From NCBI GenBank assembly GCA_956465555.1, contig OY101130.1, forward strand, positions 124,001 to 188,000: a stretch of DNA of 64,000 nt, written 5' to 3'. The notes below the pieces were generated by a model, which had not been told where the DNA came from, made no database searches, and saw only the letters and a list, made by a program, of their open reading frames with translations. The translations under genes were made by a program, and so were the position numbers. This document shows, one piece after another, positions 50,853 to 62,698 of this stretch (positions within the stretch are counted from its first letter, which is position 1; each line of letters starts with the position of its first letter). Source of the stretch: Nitzschia sp. pyKryTriq1 (taxonomy: Eukaryota > Bacillariophyta > Bacillariophyceae > Bacillariales > Bacillariaceae).

Positions 50853-53488
50853 CGGGAACGTTTCCTTTTCACGTGGTGATTATGATGGTTGTGCTCTGCT
50901 TCATTGCTCCTACTAGCCCGCTTGCTGGCTTTCCTGGCAGCGCGCTGATCTTGTTGTTGATCCGTCATCCTCATCACCATCATAGCACCGCTGGCAGCAG
51001 CATGTGGAGGTTGGTGGGTGGAAGCCGGATTGGCTAGCGGTGCTGCTGCTGCTGCTGCTGCTTGTTTGTTGGTGGTGGTGGGAAGAAGAACAGTGGAAGA
51101 AGAAATATTCAAGCCATGGGAATGTCGTTGGTGGAAATTTCGGCGGGCCACTGGCAGTCGACAAATCGAACAGAATCGAAATTTGATTCCGCCATTCCGG
51201 CATTCCTCGTGAGAACAAATGAGATCATCGCCGTGGCGTGTACTAGGACGAACCGTCAAGTAAGCATTCTGTTGGATCGAGAAAAACGTGGTGGAAGGGA
51301 TGGGTCAGTGGATCAGTGGTGAACGGGGGCGAATGAATTGTCATCAAGAATCGAAGAATACAATTACTAGTAGTCCAGTACGTACCTTGAAATTGTGATC
51401 GGCGGGCATCCCACGGGCACCACACGGTAGTAGAGTAGTAGCATCTTGTTGTTGATCATTCCCCGCGTCACTCGACGACGCTGCCGCCGAGGACGACGAT
51501 AGAACCTTCGGTTCGTGTGTTCTCTTGCTGCTGGAACTTCTTCTTTTACCCTTTTCTTTTGAAGAGGACTGCTGTTGCTGAATCGTTATCGCGGAACGAT
51601 CGTGATCCCCTGCTAAGGGCAAACCATCCGACGCGAAACCTTGGTATCTGCTGGTAGTTTGCGATTTCCCGGTTGTAGTAGGCAGAGCTGGTGCCGGGGG
51701 TGCTGGTGGATAAGCGTGTGTCTCACTGCCAGCAGCAGGTTGAGGTGCTGCGGAAGCGACGTGCCAAATGTTGCTGCTCGCTAATAGTCTTGGATCATTC
51801 TGAAAAAAATTTGACGGATGCTGGAAGAGGCTACCGGACCCACCCGTGGTGCTGCTTTTATTGAGGAGTTCTTGTGTTAGATATGGAGCGGCGGAGGACG
51901 ACGCAGCAGCTGGCAAGTGTTGTCGAATCCTTTGGAGCATGTCAATGGCTGCTGGTGGTTCGAGAGGCAAATTCTGCGTATCCCTCATCTGCGATGATGA
52001 TTCAGCGACATCATGGTGGTCATTGTTTGGTGGCAACGGCGCTTGAATGTGCGACGGCGCTGGAGGAACAGTTGCGCTCCCATTAGCAAAACCTCCTAGA
52101 ATGAGCGAGAGGAGAGCACTTTGTAGATGATGTGCGTCGTCTTGGCGATTTCGGTGAGCATGAGAGTGACCCGAAACATCTGCTGGTATCGAAGGCACCT
52201 GAGCTTGTGCTCCCGGTTGTTTATGCGTTGCAGAATCTCCGTTCTGTTGCTGCTGCGCACCGAGAAGAAGAGCGAGAGCCTTTTCCGCTAGCTCAGGCGA
52301 CAATGCCAGCCCATTGACTCCACTACTAGTTGGAGGAGCTTCTGCTTGGTGCTGTTGTAGCTGAAGAGTAGTAGTGTCACGACCACGCATGCCACTGGAT
52401 GCATTCGTGACGGCATGGGTTTGGTTGGTCTGGCGTCCGATACTGCTGATTTCAGGACCAGCAGCAGTACTAGTAGTCGGAGTAGAGGAGGAGGCTGGAG
52501 GAGGAGCGCGAGAAAACATTAAATTCAGCGCTTGTGCTGCATCCACAGCACTACTTTCTTCATTAGGCGCAGGGGCTTTCGCAGCAGTATTCTTCTTCTT
52601 GGAACCTGTTGTTCCTCCGGTACCACCCCCCTCGTTGCTGTCGTTATCGTTGGAACTGCTTGTGTTAGTGGGATCATCCGTGTTCGTACCACTGGTGGAT
52701 GCCGGCCTTGTTATTCCACTGGTGCTCGAGGTGGCGGCCGCTTCCTCTCCTCGCCTATTAGTAGTAGTACCCCCATCCTCGGAAGAAACGACAGCTGGTT
52801 TTTGGGTGTTGCTGTCGCTGTTACTGTTGCTGTCGCTGTTACTGTTGCTGTTACTCCCACTAGCTGGTTTTTGGGTGTTGCTGTCGCTGTTACTGTTGCT
52901 GTCGCTGTTACTGTTGCTGTTACTCCCACTGCTGTTGCTCTGGCTATGGCTGTTCGAGGTATTGCTTCCGCTGGTGGTGCCTGCGGCTTCATCCTCGTTA
53001 CTGTCAGCGGAAGTGCTCGCGTTTGTAGGGTCATCACCGCTGTTCCTCTCGCTACTCAAGTGGGAAGAGCCAACCGCCGCAGTCTGGCCACCACGGAGGA
53101 CTACCCCGCCGTCCGCTGAAGAGACTTGCGCCGCCTTGTCGTTGTGGTGGTTGCTGCTGCTGAGGCTGCTGCTACCGTCGCTGCTGCTAGTAGCGGCTTC
53201 TCCAAGACTATCACCGTCAACGGAACTGCTGTTTCCTCCCTCCAGATCACGATTATGATTGAGCGAAGAAGGCTTGTTGGCTGACGGAAGCTGAAGCACT
53301 TCCGCCGTACCAGTACCAGTATCAGTACTGCTTGCACCATCGATGTGGCTCCCATCGTTCTTCTGGTAGGGAGATGACGTGGAAGCAGATCCCTCCGCTG
53401 CTGCTAGCTGCTGCTGCTGCGTGGCTTCTAACGCAGCTCCGACTGTATCTGTTTCGGGTAAATCGCTTGTACTCTGAGGATCATCCAT
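50294..53488 (-). CDS. Cys/His plus WLLEVM family protein, full length (member 1)
   Basis: Two exons, 53488-51386 and 51268-50294. The intron of 117 bp has a GTACGT donor, an ACAG acceptor and phase 0. About 1025 residues. Start MDDPQSTSDLPETD (ATG 53488) has a good ATCATGG context; an in-frame ATG at 53614 would add 42 residues that look like untranslated leader. The first ~680 residues are Ser/Asn/Thr/Gln low complexity with Leu-rich helices (ALNLMFSRAP; ELAEKALALLLGAQQQQ) and a 23-residue tandem repeat. Then LLPCGARGMPADHNFK is followed across the intron by NAYLTVRPSTRHGDDLICSH and CRNGGIKFRFCSICRLPVAR, then FHQRHSHG. The Cys/His spacing CX4CX9CX2CX12HXH suggests zinc binding. Further on come RQWRWASLLGRRPDPSDSDA and MASWLLEVMAISDL, then a Lys/Arg-rich tail. 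Probably nuclear; function unknown. Confidence 0.8.
52796..52934. repeat. Coding minisatellite, 69-bp unit x2
   Basis: Encodes two copies of a 23-residue unit (SGSNSNSNSDSNSNSDSNTQ plus KPA) in the N-terminal region of the gene at 50294-53488. The DNA unit is a GCTGTTACTGTTGCTGTCGC-type array on the plus strand. Copy number is likely variable. Confidence 0.8.
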
Positions 53489-55153
53489 GATGACGATGAC
53501 TTGGTTTGGATGGTGATGATGATGATGATGATTTGATGATGTTTCAAGGTATTTGAATGAAAGACAATAAGACAAGAACTTGCTTTTATGCGTGCGGGTT
53601 GTGTCGAATACCATCTGTGGAGCCTAATTGTTGCTACAAGAAATTGTCTCGTAGAGCCTAGTAGACTTCCTACATCAAACCAAATTTGATTGCAACAATA
53701 ATTACTTTGTGGCCATCTCGACGCCGCTGCTTCGTAGAGCCTCGTACGTATCCTACTGTTGTCGTGCGGCCTTACAGGACAAGTACCGTAGACTTCTTTA
53801 CGCGAGCACTTGCAAAACAAGTATGTACTGAGGGGATACATAGACTACGAAAAGCAGATGGTGCAGATGGTGGTGCAGCAGGTAGCGATAAAATAACGGG
53901 TTCAGAGAACCACTCACTCCATGGACCTATGCTCAGCGCTTACACCAATCGACAGGTTACCACTCACAGAGAGGAGTCCAGGAAGTCAAAGAACTCGCAG
54001 GGGTCGACTATATTGTTTCACTACCTTGATTGGGAAGCTATTCGGCGCCTTCGCGTTGACGGCAGACCCGGTATGACAAGATCTTTTATGAACGAGAAGC
54101 GCAACATCATCTACAAACACAACTCCAAAAAGAGACCGCAAGAGACAAGCTCAGAAATCCAAAAAGACAACGAATTGCAAGACCCTACGCTACAATTCTA
54201 CTACGCAAACGAAACAGACAACTTGACAAACTTTTAATTTAATTCCCACCCGCCCGCCCGGGCCTTCCAGCTGGCGTCGCTAAGCTCGAAGTCCTAAGGA
54301 TGTAGAGACCTTTGGTCGTCTCACGACAGCCATGGTGACCTACTCTGAAAGACTGACAGTCTCCAGTGTGCCCTTGGATCCCCACGGCCATCGGGTGGTC
54401 GTACCTATTAACCACCACTTTCTTTACCTCATCCACTGTCCCGATAACCGTCTTCCCTTTTTGTCCAATCTACGCACACAAAATACTGCTTTGTAGAGCA
54501 TTCTCTCAGCTTTCCAACGGCGTTACCTGTTTGTTTAACAATCCATACAGATACGTACTTGCTACCTCACGGGCGTCATCATGCGTCATTCCATTTTGTT
54601 TAACTACAGGGGGGAGGGTCGCCTCGGAGTGAGCCAGCGGGCGCGCGGGGCGAGGGGGTGGACAGTAGCCGGTACTGTAGTAGATAGAGTAACAGTGCAA
54701 GTTCGTAGCGGTACGTGTAGGTCGTCACAGTATTCGATGATGATGATGATTCCATGATTCATGATGTTGTATTTAGTATAGAAGGGGGCTGTCTGACTTC
54801 GTTGTTGACATCTAGCTAGAGAGAGGCTAGAGAGACTACCTGCAGATCGTAGTGTGAACGCGATGATTACAACATCTGTTAGTACGAGGCGGTACTTGCT
54901 TTTTGTTCAACTGCTCCCAACAACCCGACTATTTTTCCCCGTTGAAATAATGGTGCCATCTCAGACAGAGCCTTGGCACGGATATTTTCTTGGTGATGGT
55001 GATGCGGCATTTGAATCTGAATTGTTTTAGCGCGGGCGTGCTGTCGTTTCGTCCGTAACAGCCGCCGATAGTACAAAAAACATCAAGATGGAAGCCGCTT
55101 CCGTGAGGCTGAATTCAGGCTCCGCCACCTCTCCTTTCCTCCTGCTACTCCTC
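53489..55153. other. Intergenic region, no defensible gene
   Basis: Contains (CAT)n/(GAT)n near 53510-53530, a repeated TCGTAGAGCC(T)(C/A)GTA motif at 53649 and 53731, and CCCGCCCGCCCGGGC at 54247-54261. Frames 53686-54237 (+) and 54239-54436 (-) are open over 180 and 65 residues without recognisable motifs. They could be remnants. A 43-residue minus-strand stretch ending at 54879 is too short to support. Confidence 0.45.
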
Positions 55154-57944
55154 CTATTCACCTTGCTCAAACAGGGCAGCTTCTTGCTGGGCCTTCTTCT
55201 TCTTGTCTTTCCACTCAGCGAAGCTGCCGCTAAGATGCTGACTGAGCTGCGTGTCCTCGTCCATCCCCTCTTCCACCTTGTACGAAGTTGGCATATCGGC
55301 CTTGTTCCCGCAAAGACGCTGACCTGAAGAAGATTGATTCATTTCGTCTTCTTTGGGTCCCTTCTTCTGCGCGTCTTCTTTGGGTCCCTTCTTCTGCACA
55401 CGGTGTTCAGATCTTCGCTTCTCCTTTGTGCGTTGTTTGTTCTTGCTGGAGGACAACGCTGTCGGTACCTTGGCGCTTGCCTTCGCAGCAGGCGTCCCCG
55501 CCGGGCTACCTGTTGTTGTTGTTGTTGTTGCATGTCGAAGCATCTTCTTCTTGGGATGATGAACTCCAAAACTGGAGTCACTGCTGCTCATGTCTGAATA
55601 GCAAATCATGGAAGTATCACTGCCGGAAAATAGCTCACTTTCATCATCATTCAGCAGAACACTACCACTACTGCTGCTGCCTTGGTCGTCTTCTTCAAAC
55701 TCTTTTCTTCTGCGCTTTGACCTCTGTGCCTTCGTCTTGGATGACTTGACGCCGGACGAGACATTGTTATGGATCAGGCTGGAGGTTCCAGCAGTAGCAG
55801 CAACAACAACAGCAGCACTATCATTATGCATGTTGTTGTTGTTGCTGCTGCTGCTGCTGCTCGGTAAGGGGGTATTCATGTCCGATACCGCCACGACCTC
55901 TAGTAGCCACGCAGACATCATGTCGGATTCGGTAATCTTTGGACGCTTCCCCAACAGAGATTTCCATTGCATTTGCCGAGCCATTGGGATATCACTTGTT
56001 TGAAAGAACTCAAAGGGAGGATTAAGACAGGATGTCGTCTGCTGCTCCGTACCATCAGCAGCACCAGCAGTGGTGCATGCATGGGCACCAGCAGCGCACT
56101 CAGCAATCGGCTTCTTCTTCTTCTTCAAGAAGGAAGACCGTTGTTTCTTCGTCCTCTTCTCCTCCTCCTCCTCCTTGTCCTTTTTGGAAAACGACTTGTT
56201 GGCATCGGTAACAGTGGTAGTATGGTGGGTTTTGGGCAATACTACTACTCCATCCACTGCATCGCTACTACCAGCAGGCAGCAATTCCGTAGTAGCAACC
56301 ACAGCAGCAGTGGTGGTACCAGTAGTAGGATCTGTGTTGGGCGTTTTCTGTTTCCTCTTTCTTCCCATAGTTCGGGGCACGACGGCCGATGCGGCGGAGG
56401 GGTTGGCACACGAAGAAAAGAAGGCAATGCCATGCGAATGGCGTTGATGAAAATTACGTTTGGCCACGGGAACGCGACATGTCTCACAAAAGCGAAATTT
56501 CACACCGGCACTTTGACAGGCTTGATAGGAACAGATCAAGTCTTCCCCGTGACGAACCTTGGCGGGAATTTCAAAATGAGCATTCTTTGAATATAATGGA
56601 ATTGGATTGGACGAATAAATCGGAGGAACAAGAAAGAAAAGAATAATGGGTAAGATGATTGATCATCATTGAGAAAGTAAGTCAGGATGAATCGATACTG
56701 AGCAAGTTCAAAAGCCCAAACATGATGATGAGATGCGGATGAAATATACTAGTAGTACATACCTGGAAATTGTGATCGTCCGGCATGCCACGCGCACGAC
56801 AGGGTAACATCAAGGAGTCTCCCACACTGTCGCCATCACAATGATGGCTGCTCCCGTTGTTGTTGGTGGTGGTGGTGGCCGGAGGAGCAGCAGTAGTAAC
56901 GGCAATTCTCTGACAAGTAGAAAGATCTGCTGCTGCTGCTGCTGCGGTGGTGGTGGTGGATGATCCATCAGTCGTAGCAGTGCGAATGATACTGCTGCTC
57001 CTACCGGTTTTGTTGGAAGATAATTCGAAAGATCTTACCGACTCGGAAGTGCCGGTCGAAAATAAGGAATTAGAAGTCAAAGCCAGAGAACCCCCCGATT
57101 TGGCATTAGTATTAGTAGGTAGTGCTGTCTCCTTTGGAGTAGGAGGAGGCGGCGGCGGCGACGCAATTTGTTGTTGCAACTGCTTTAAACGTTGTATTTG
57201 CAACAGCACGGTTTGTTGCTGCTGCAGGCTCGCGAGTCCCGAAGCCATTTGGGAATCCATGGTAGTAGTGCTAGTAGAAGTAGTAGTAGATCCGAGCGGT
57301 GCTGCTGGTGTCGGTCCTTGTTGACGCCGCTGGCTCGGAAGCGTAGCAAGACTCACCAACTCCTTCAGCAACAGAGCATTACTCGAGGATGGTTCGAGAA
57401 GAACCAGAGCTCGTAGTAGCTCGGCATTCAACCCAGACGATATGAGGGCTGATGGTGCTCGTCCTAACGCACCGCCCATGTTGCGGTGGTGCTGGTTGGC
57501 ATCAATAGCGCTACCTGCCGAACAGTTGCCGTCTCCACTTCCACTTGCACTCACAGCCGGAGCACCACCACGGCTGGAGTTGGAGCTATTAGCTCCGCTG
57601 GCACGAACCAGCGAAGGGAATGAGGAGGCTCCGCTACCGGTACCACCTGCTCCGGTGTTCTTGAGGGACCCAGATTGAAATTGTTCTCCTCCTCCTTCCC
57701 CCAACCACGCACTCGGTGTCTGGTGGCGGTATGTGTAGGAAGGGGCAAGCAAGGCTGCTGCTGGAGATGAATCACCGAAACTAGCGTAAGATGATGATGG
57801 TGACGATCCTTGTCGATGCTGCTGCTGCTGCTGATGCTGCTGCTGGGGGGCTCTGAACGCGCTGATCATCTTCGACGGATCATGATGAGGATGCGGATGC
57901 TGATGCTGATTTCGATGCTGCTGGCTACTATTATGAGAGGACAT
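55154..57944 (-). CDS. Cys/His plus WLLEVM family protein, full length (member 2)
   Basis: Two exons, 57944-56763 and 56584-55154; a 178-bp phase-0 intron at the same protein position as in member 1 (GTATGT donor, AAAG acceptor). About 870 residues from ATG 57944 (MSSHNSSQQHRNQHQ). The N-terminal part is Gln/His/Ser/Gly-rich, with a Leu-rich segment LNAELLRALVLLEPSSSNAL. Family core: LMLPCRARGMPDDHNFQ, then NAHFEIPAKVRHGEDLICSY, CQSAGVKFRFCETCRVPVAK and RNFHQRHSHG. Later ARQMQWKSLLGKRPKITESD with MSAWLLEVVAVSDM (EVV for EVM). A serine/acid region includes a 9-residue tandem repeat (QKKGPKEDA). The end is SGSFAEWKDKKKKAQQE, matching member 3's TFAEWKERKRRK. Basic patches suggest the nucleus. 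Function unknown. Confidence 0.82.
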
Positions 57945-59026
57945 GGTGTGTATACGTCGGAGGGATATTGTAAGAACGAGTGAACGAACGAAACTGGTGC
58001 GTTGTGCTCTCGGAGTACGAGAATATGATGTGCGAGGATCGATACAAGTAATGATGGGGTGATGATGAGAGCGGCAAAGGAATAACGATTACAATAACCT
58101 CAATCTTGATGTCCTCTGCGCAGACTCTATGCCATACAACGCGGATCTGTCGCTCGGCAACACACGCGGAACACTGGAGAGATCGTCGTTCGCACCCGGT
58201 ACGTTTTTTGTCGATTTTACGTACCGCGCGACCGTGTGCTGCGAATGAAGAAAATGGGAATTTTAGAGTTCACTACAGTAGCTACTACTGTAGCATACTG
58301 CTTTACCTGTGCAGTAGCTCTACTACTAGTAGTAGTAGGAGCGTTAAAATTCGCTTTGTGAAGTCGTCGTCGGGGGTGAGGAGTGCCGGTCGTCCTTAAT
58401 TAAAAGCTTCTCTTTGTTATTATAATTAAAATCTACTTATTGGTATTCTTAGATATTATTTAAAGGAAGTCAACTGTCAGGGTCGCACCCACGTCGCTGT
58501 TACAGACAGTACTACAAACAACGTCATCCAAAGAAACGTCATCGGGAACGGGCAGCTATCTGGCAGCCTGTTCATAGCTCGTCTGTTCCTCGGGTCTTGA
58601 AATCGTCATCGGAAATGATTGGGCCGGGCACCACCGAAGCCGAATGATGCAATTACGATGAAATTACACGTGAAATTCTTCCTCTCCGGCTGTAATCACA
58701 ACCGTACGAGGGCTACATGCCCCTACGCGAAAATGGCACGCGAAAGATCACGCAAACGATTGCATGCAAACAAACAACTGCAAGTTCGTACGATCTGTAC
58801 TGTACAACAACTACCTGTCGGTTGCTTTTGCCAGACGGCGCTCCTACAAGCTTTCTAAAATACCACAGGCACTTTCCCTTACCGTACCGGAGCAGCATCC
58901 AACTGAAGAGAGCAGCACAAATGCGCGTAGCGTTAGCATAATACCTACACACTCCAGTAATACGATAAGAAGAACACTCCCACATTGAACTAATACGACA
59001 ACCACAACACGACTACTACTCTCAAG
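57945..59026. other. Divergent promoter region between family members 2 and 3
   Basis: No gene supported. Includes CTACTGTAGCATACTGC and CTACTACTAGTAGTAGTAGG palindromes (58278-58338) and a GTACTGTAC palindrome near 58797. Two members of the same family are transcribed away from it. Confidence 0.55.
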
Positions 59027-61287
59027 ATGAATCAACCTCCCAACAGTGATAGCTTGCACCGGAAAGACATTAACAACGACGAAGCTGGTGCCTCGAATGG
59101 CAGCGGTGGCGTAACAAGGGAAAGCAGGCATGTAGGTAGCGCGATGGAGACCGCAACAAAACGAAGCGGCCCCGAGTCTCCCTCGAACCCGTTAGGCCTA
59201 TCCTCCTCGTCCGCCTTGTATAGGCATAACGATACCTTATCACCCAAAGAGGGACAACGGTCTCTCGGAGTACCCCAGGGAAGCAGGGCGTCGACCGGAG
59301 CCACTGCTCCGGGGTTCCCTCCAGACCTTCTAGGGGCACTGGCCATGCTACAGCAGGCATCCTCTGCACCGCCACAAGCGCCGGCGGTGGGTTTTCTCTC
59401 CGATATATCAGACAACTCCACACAGCAGCAGGATCAGAACTCGGTAGTTGCTTCACTATTGAGCAGGCTCTTGACACCATCCGGGGGGGGACAGCAGCAG
59501 GCAGGGCCAATGGACACCAGCGAGCTATTGCTCAGAGGGCTCACGTCGTTCGTCAACGCAGCACCATCCGGCCCTGCGTCCTATGGGAGTGGATCGAACC
59601 CTCTCTTTCTCTTGGAGGGCCTTCAAGAACAACTCTTGCAGCAGCAGAACTTGCCGAGGAAGCAGGCAGAGGGATTTTCTGCAGTTGGTGGCCTAGGAGC
59701 CACCGTCTCGTTGGCAAGCGCCGGTCTCGTTCATCAAGCGGACGAACGATCCTCTCCGAATAATCAAGATCAGTCTTACAGCAACAAAAATGTCCCCCTT
59801 ACCTCCACAACAGGCGGTGGTAAGAATCCTCGCTCGGGCGATCGAAAGCAAAAGTCCAAGAGAAAGAGAAAGGAAAACTCGTCTACCACAAAAGAACGAA
59901 TCCCCAAGAAGGATGCAAAGATTGGTAGTACTGTGGTACCTACCACGATACCAGCACCTGTCATGGCGCCCGCATCTTCTTCGGTAGATGCGTCGACGGG
60001 AAATGCTCCGGCAGGGCGTCCCTTTTTGCTCCCCTGCCGTGCCCGTGGGATGCCGCCCGATCACAATTTTCGAGTAAGAAACAATTCCTTGTTGGGACCC
60101 CCATATGTTATACTTTTCATTCTTCCAAACTCATCCCGTTTTACCTCTGTTTCATACTATAGCACGCCCACTTTGTGATTCCTAGTACCGTGCAGCATGG
60201 GGAAGAATTAATTTGTTCCTATGAAGCCTGCCGCAATGCAGGTATCAAGTTCCGATACTGTGCGAGCTGCCGAATTCCGGTGGCCAAGCGCAATTTTAAC
60301 CAGCGACATTCGCACGGCCTTTCCCATGTATCCACTATCCATGCCACTTGGTCGAACGTCGTTGACGCACCTGTGGCCGCCGCAGCGGTGGCAGCTACCT
60401 TTGGGGATGAGTTGTCGAATGCTCCTCCTGCGGCGTCCTCCAACGACAATGTTGCTGCTGCACGTGCCCCTGCTGGTGCCAAAGCCCGCAATGCAGGCGA
60501 GAGAGCAGATACTATTACCCACCCCCGTCGCCGCGAGCACCAGGCAGAACAGGACAAGTCATCTCCATCCTCGGTGCCCCCACCAGTGGTCGATAAGGAA
60601 TCGCCGGGCTCCGATGAGTCTTCTTCCGCGAAGATGAGGAAACGAACTAGGATAAGTGTGTTTTCCGGTGATATTGGTACTGCTGAGAAAGCAGAGAAAC
60701 GCAGCAGCAGCAACAACAAGCGAAAGAAGTCAAAGTCAGACCCGCCCATTCCACTCCTTCTCGAACCCAATCCAGATATGCCCCTTGATCGCCAATGGAG
60801 ATGGTCGAGTCTATTGGCATCCCGTCCCGACATGGCAGACTCGGATCGGATGTCGGCATGGCTCTTGGAGGTCATGGCGGTTTCCGATGTCAAGTGTCCC
60901 CTGAGAGATCCAATTACATCGAATTTGTCCCATTCATCCGGTGACTTTTCCAGCAGCGCGGGGAGCAACCACCGTTTGCAGGCTCGTTTGAGTAGCACGA
61001 GGAGCAGGGATGATGATGAATCGACGAGCTCTCTCACCAGTTCTCCCTTGGCGGGAGTCGAAGACTCTGCCGACACGGAAAATGACGAGGAGAGTCCAAA
61101 CAAGAAGAAGGACAAGAAGAAGGACAAGAAGAAGAAGAAGAAGAGAAAGAAGAGCCACAGCAAAAAGTCGAAAAGAAGCGAGGAAGATAAGCAAGAGTTG
61201 AGTGCCACTTTCGCGGAATGGAAGGAACGAAAGAGGAGGAAGTCGGAAGACGCCGCTCGACAGCAGCATGACAGTTCTTCGTCGTAA
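59027..61287 (+). CDS. Cys/His plus WLLEVM family protein, full length (member 3)
   Basis: Two exons, 59027-60073 and 60163-61287; an 89-bp phase-0 intron (GTAAGA donor, TATAG acceptor) at the same protein position as in members 1 and 2. About 723 residues from ATG 59027 (MNQPPNSDSLHRK). The N-terminus is Ser/Gln-rich with Leu helices (FPPDLLGALAMLQQASS; LLLRGLTSFVNAAP; LFLLEGLQEQLLQQQNLP). Family core: FLLPCRARGMPPDHNFR, then HAHFVIPSTVQHGEELICSY, CRNAGIKFRYCASCRIPVAK and RNFNQRHSHG. The module LDRQWRWSSLLASRPDMADS with MSAWLLEVMAVSDVKCPL follows. The tail is strongly Lys-rich and ends SATFAEWKERKRRKS. Least low-complexity of the three, so the best query for a family search. Nuclear location is likely; function unknown. 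Confidence 0.85.
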
Positions 61288-61498
61288 ATCTGTTAATGTA
61301 TAGAATTTTTATATACAATTTTTATATACTTTAGTCGTATTAGCCTTTTCGCTTGATTATTAATAGACGATCTCTCGGCCTACTACTAGCTAGTAGTGAA
61401 AGAACACAGTACCACCAGTGGTCTCGTTTCGATGTAATATATTTCTTATTAGATGATACGCTTCAATACGCAGTGGTACAAGCTCGTAGATGTGATAG

Positions 61499-62698
61499 TC
61501 ATGATAACATTCTCTCTTCTTCCTTTCGTGCGTATTCTAGCCTCCGTCTATGACTGTCCCTTAAAAGCTTGCTCTCTTGTGTGACTGGCATTGCCTCGTA
61601 TGGAACTCCCAAGGCCATGAGTTTGTAGAGGCATTCAGTGTGAGAACCTATCAAGCAAGACAACAATTATTAGAAGAACATGAATGCTCTGCTGGTGTCA
61701 GTGTAATTATTCTGTGTTGTTGCCTGCCGCTGCAGCACAGCAAAAGTTAGCTCTTTTGACGGATGACGCGATGACCTACCTTGAAGCACTCGCATCCGCA
61801 CCCTCAGAAATCGGTTGACTATCAAAGAAAAGGTCTCGGCGACATTAAGCCATGGTGAGTCGTCGACGCATACAAAGAAGGAATCGAATCGGATCGGTAA
61901 TCCTCGAAAGACTTGTGCTAGTCGACGCGACTTTTCCCAGTCCATTCCATTTTCGGGATAGCCGCCATTGTTGTAGACGACATTGACGACACCCAAGCGT
62001 TGGACTGATTCATCCGTCGATATTGAATTTCCCAAGTACCAAACCGCCCTCAAAATGTTTTCACGTCGACGATAGCAGTTGGAGAGTGCCTTGTAATAAA
62101 AGAGTATCTTGCGACCCCCATGGTCCAGTTGGGGTAAAATTTGAACGAACCCAAGCCTGAGCGAATAGAGGTCATCTTCGTCCATGTCGGACAGGTAGAT
62201 TTCTCTTCCCAAGCGCTCGGGACCCCAAAGCTCAAGCTTGCAATCGAAATGAATGGCCATGCGTTCGGCGGCAGCTGCGACATCGAATCGTTCCGCCCGC
62301 AAGAATTTCAACCGAAAGGCCCGATCGCCACTGATATAGCTTGGAAAATCAGTCAGTGCCATGCGCAGGCCTGGGTGTCGAAGCCTTCCTCCGTCGTCAC
62401 CAACAGATGATGATGATGATTCAGCTGCTAATTTCTCAAGCTCTGACGATAGTTGATATAGCGCCGCCTCGACCATATGCTGTGGTTCTTCTACCGGAGC
62501 CATACCTTGGGCTTTCATGGTTCGAGCTTCGGCTCCCGTGAGATCGTTCCACACTTCATCTTGTGCGGCTTCTGGAAGTTCGTTGAACTCTCTCGCCGCT
62601 CCTTCATGGCAAGGGCACACCAGGATGTTCCGAGCAATGCATTGGAGAAGGTTCTGAGAGGAGTCCTCAGCATCGATCAAGTGATGTCGACTCGGCAT
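61499..62698 (-). CDS. CRAL-TRIO-like protein (Sec14-type fold)
   Basis: Two exons, 62698-61780 and 61647-61499. The intron has a GTAGGT donor and GATAG acceptor, leaving one base on the first exon. About 355 residues from ATG 62698 (MPSRHHLIDAEDSSQ). The N-terminal half is helical (LNDL..; PEAAQDEVWNDLTGAEART). A CRAL-TRIO-N-like part (DRAFRLKFLRAERFDVAAAA) is followed by the lipid-binding fold: LPQLDHGGRKILFYYKALSN, AVWYLGNSISTDESVQRLGV, FRGLPIRFDSFFVCVDDSPW. The second exon gives GSHTECLYKLMALGVPYEAM, a C-terminus I recall from diatom CRAL-TRIO-like proteins, and it closes the frame. Unspliced reading gives a different, unlikely end. Probably a cytosolic lipid-transfer or lipid-sensing protein; the ligand is unknown. 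Confidence 0.82.

Noticed and set aside
52374-53258. Leu/Val-rich 294-residue plus-strand frame suggesting a membrane protein
   Set aside because: It is the complement of Ser/Asn/Gln repeats in family member 1; the apparent membrane segments come from repeat translation.
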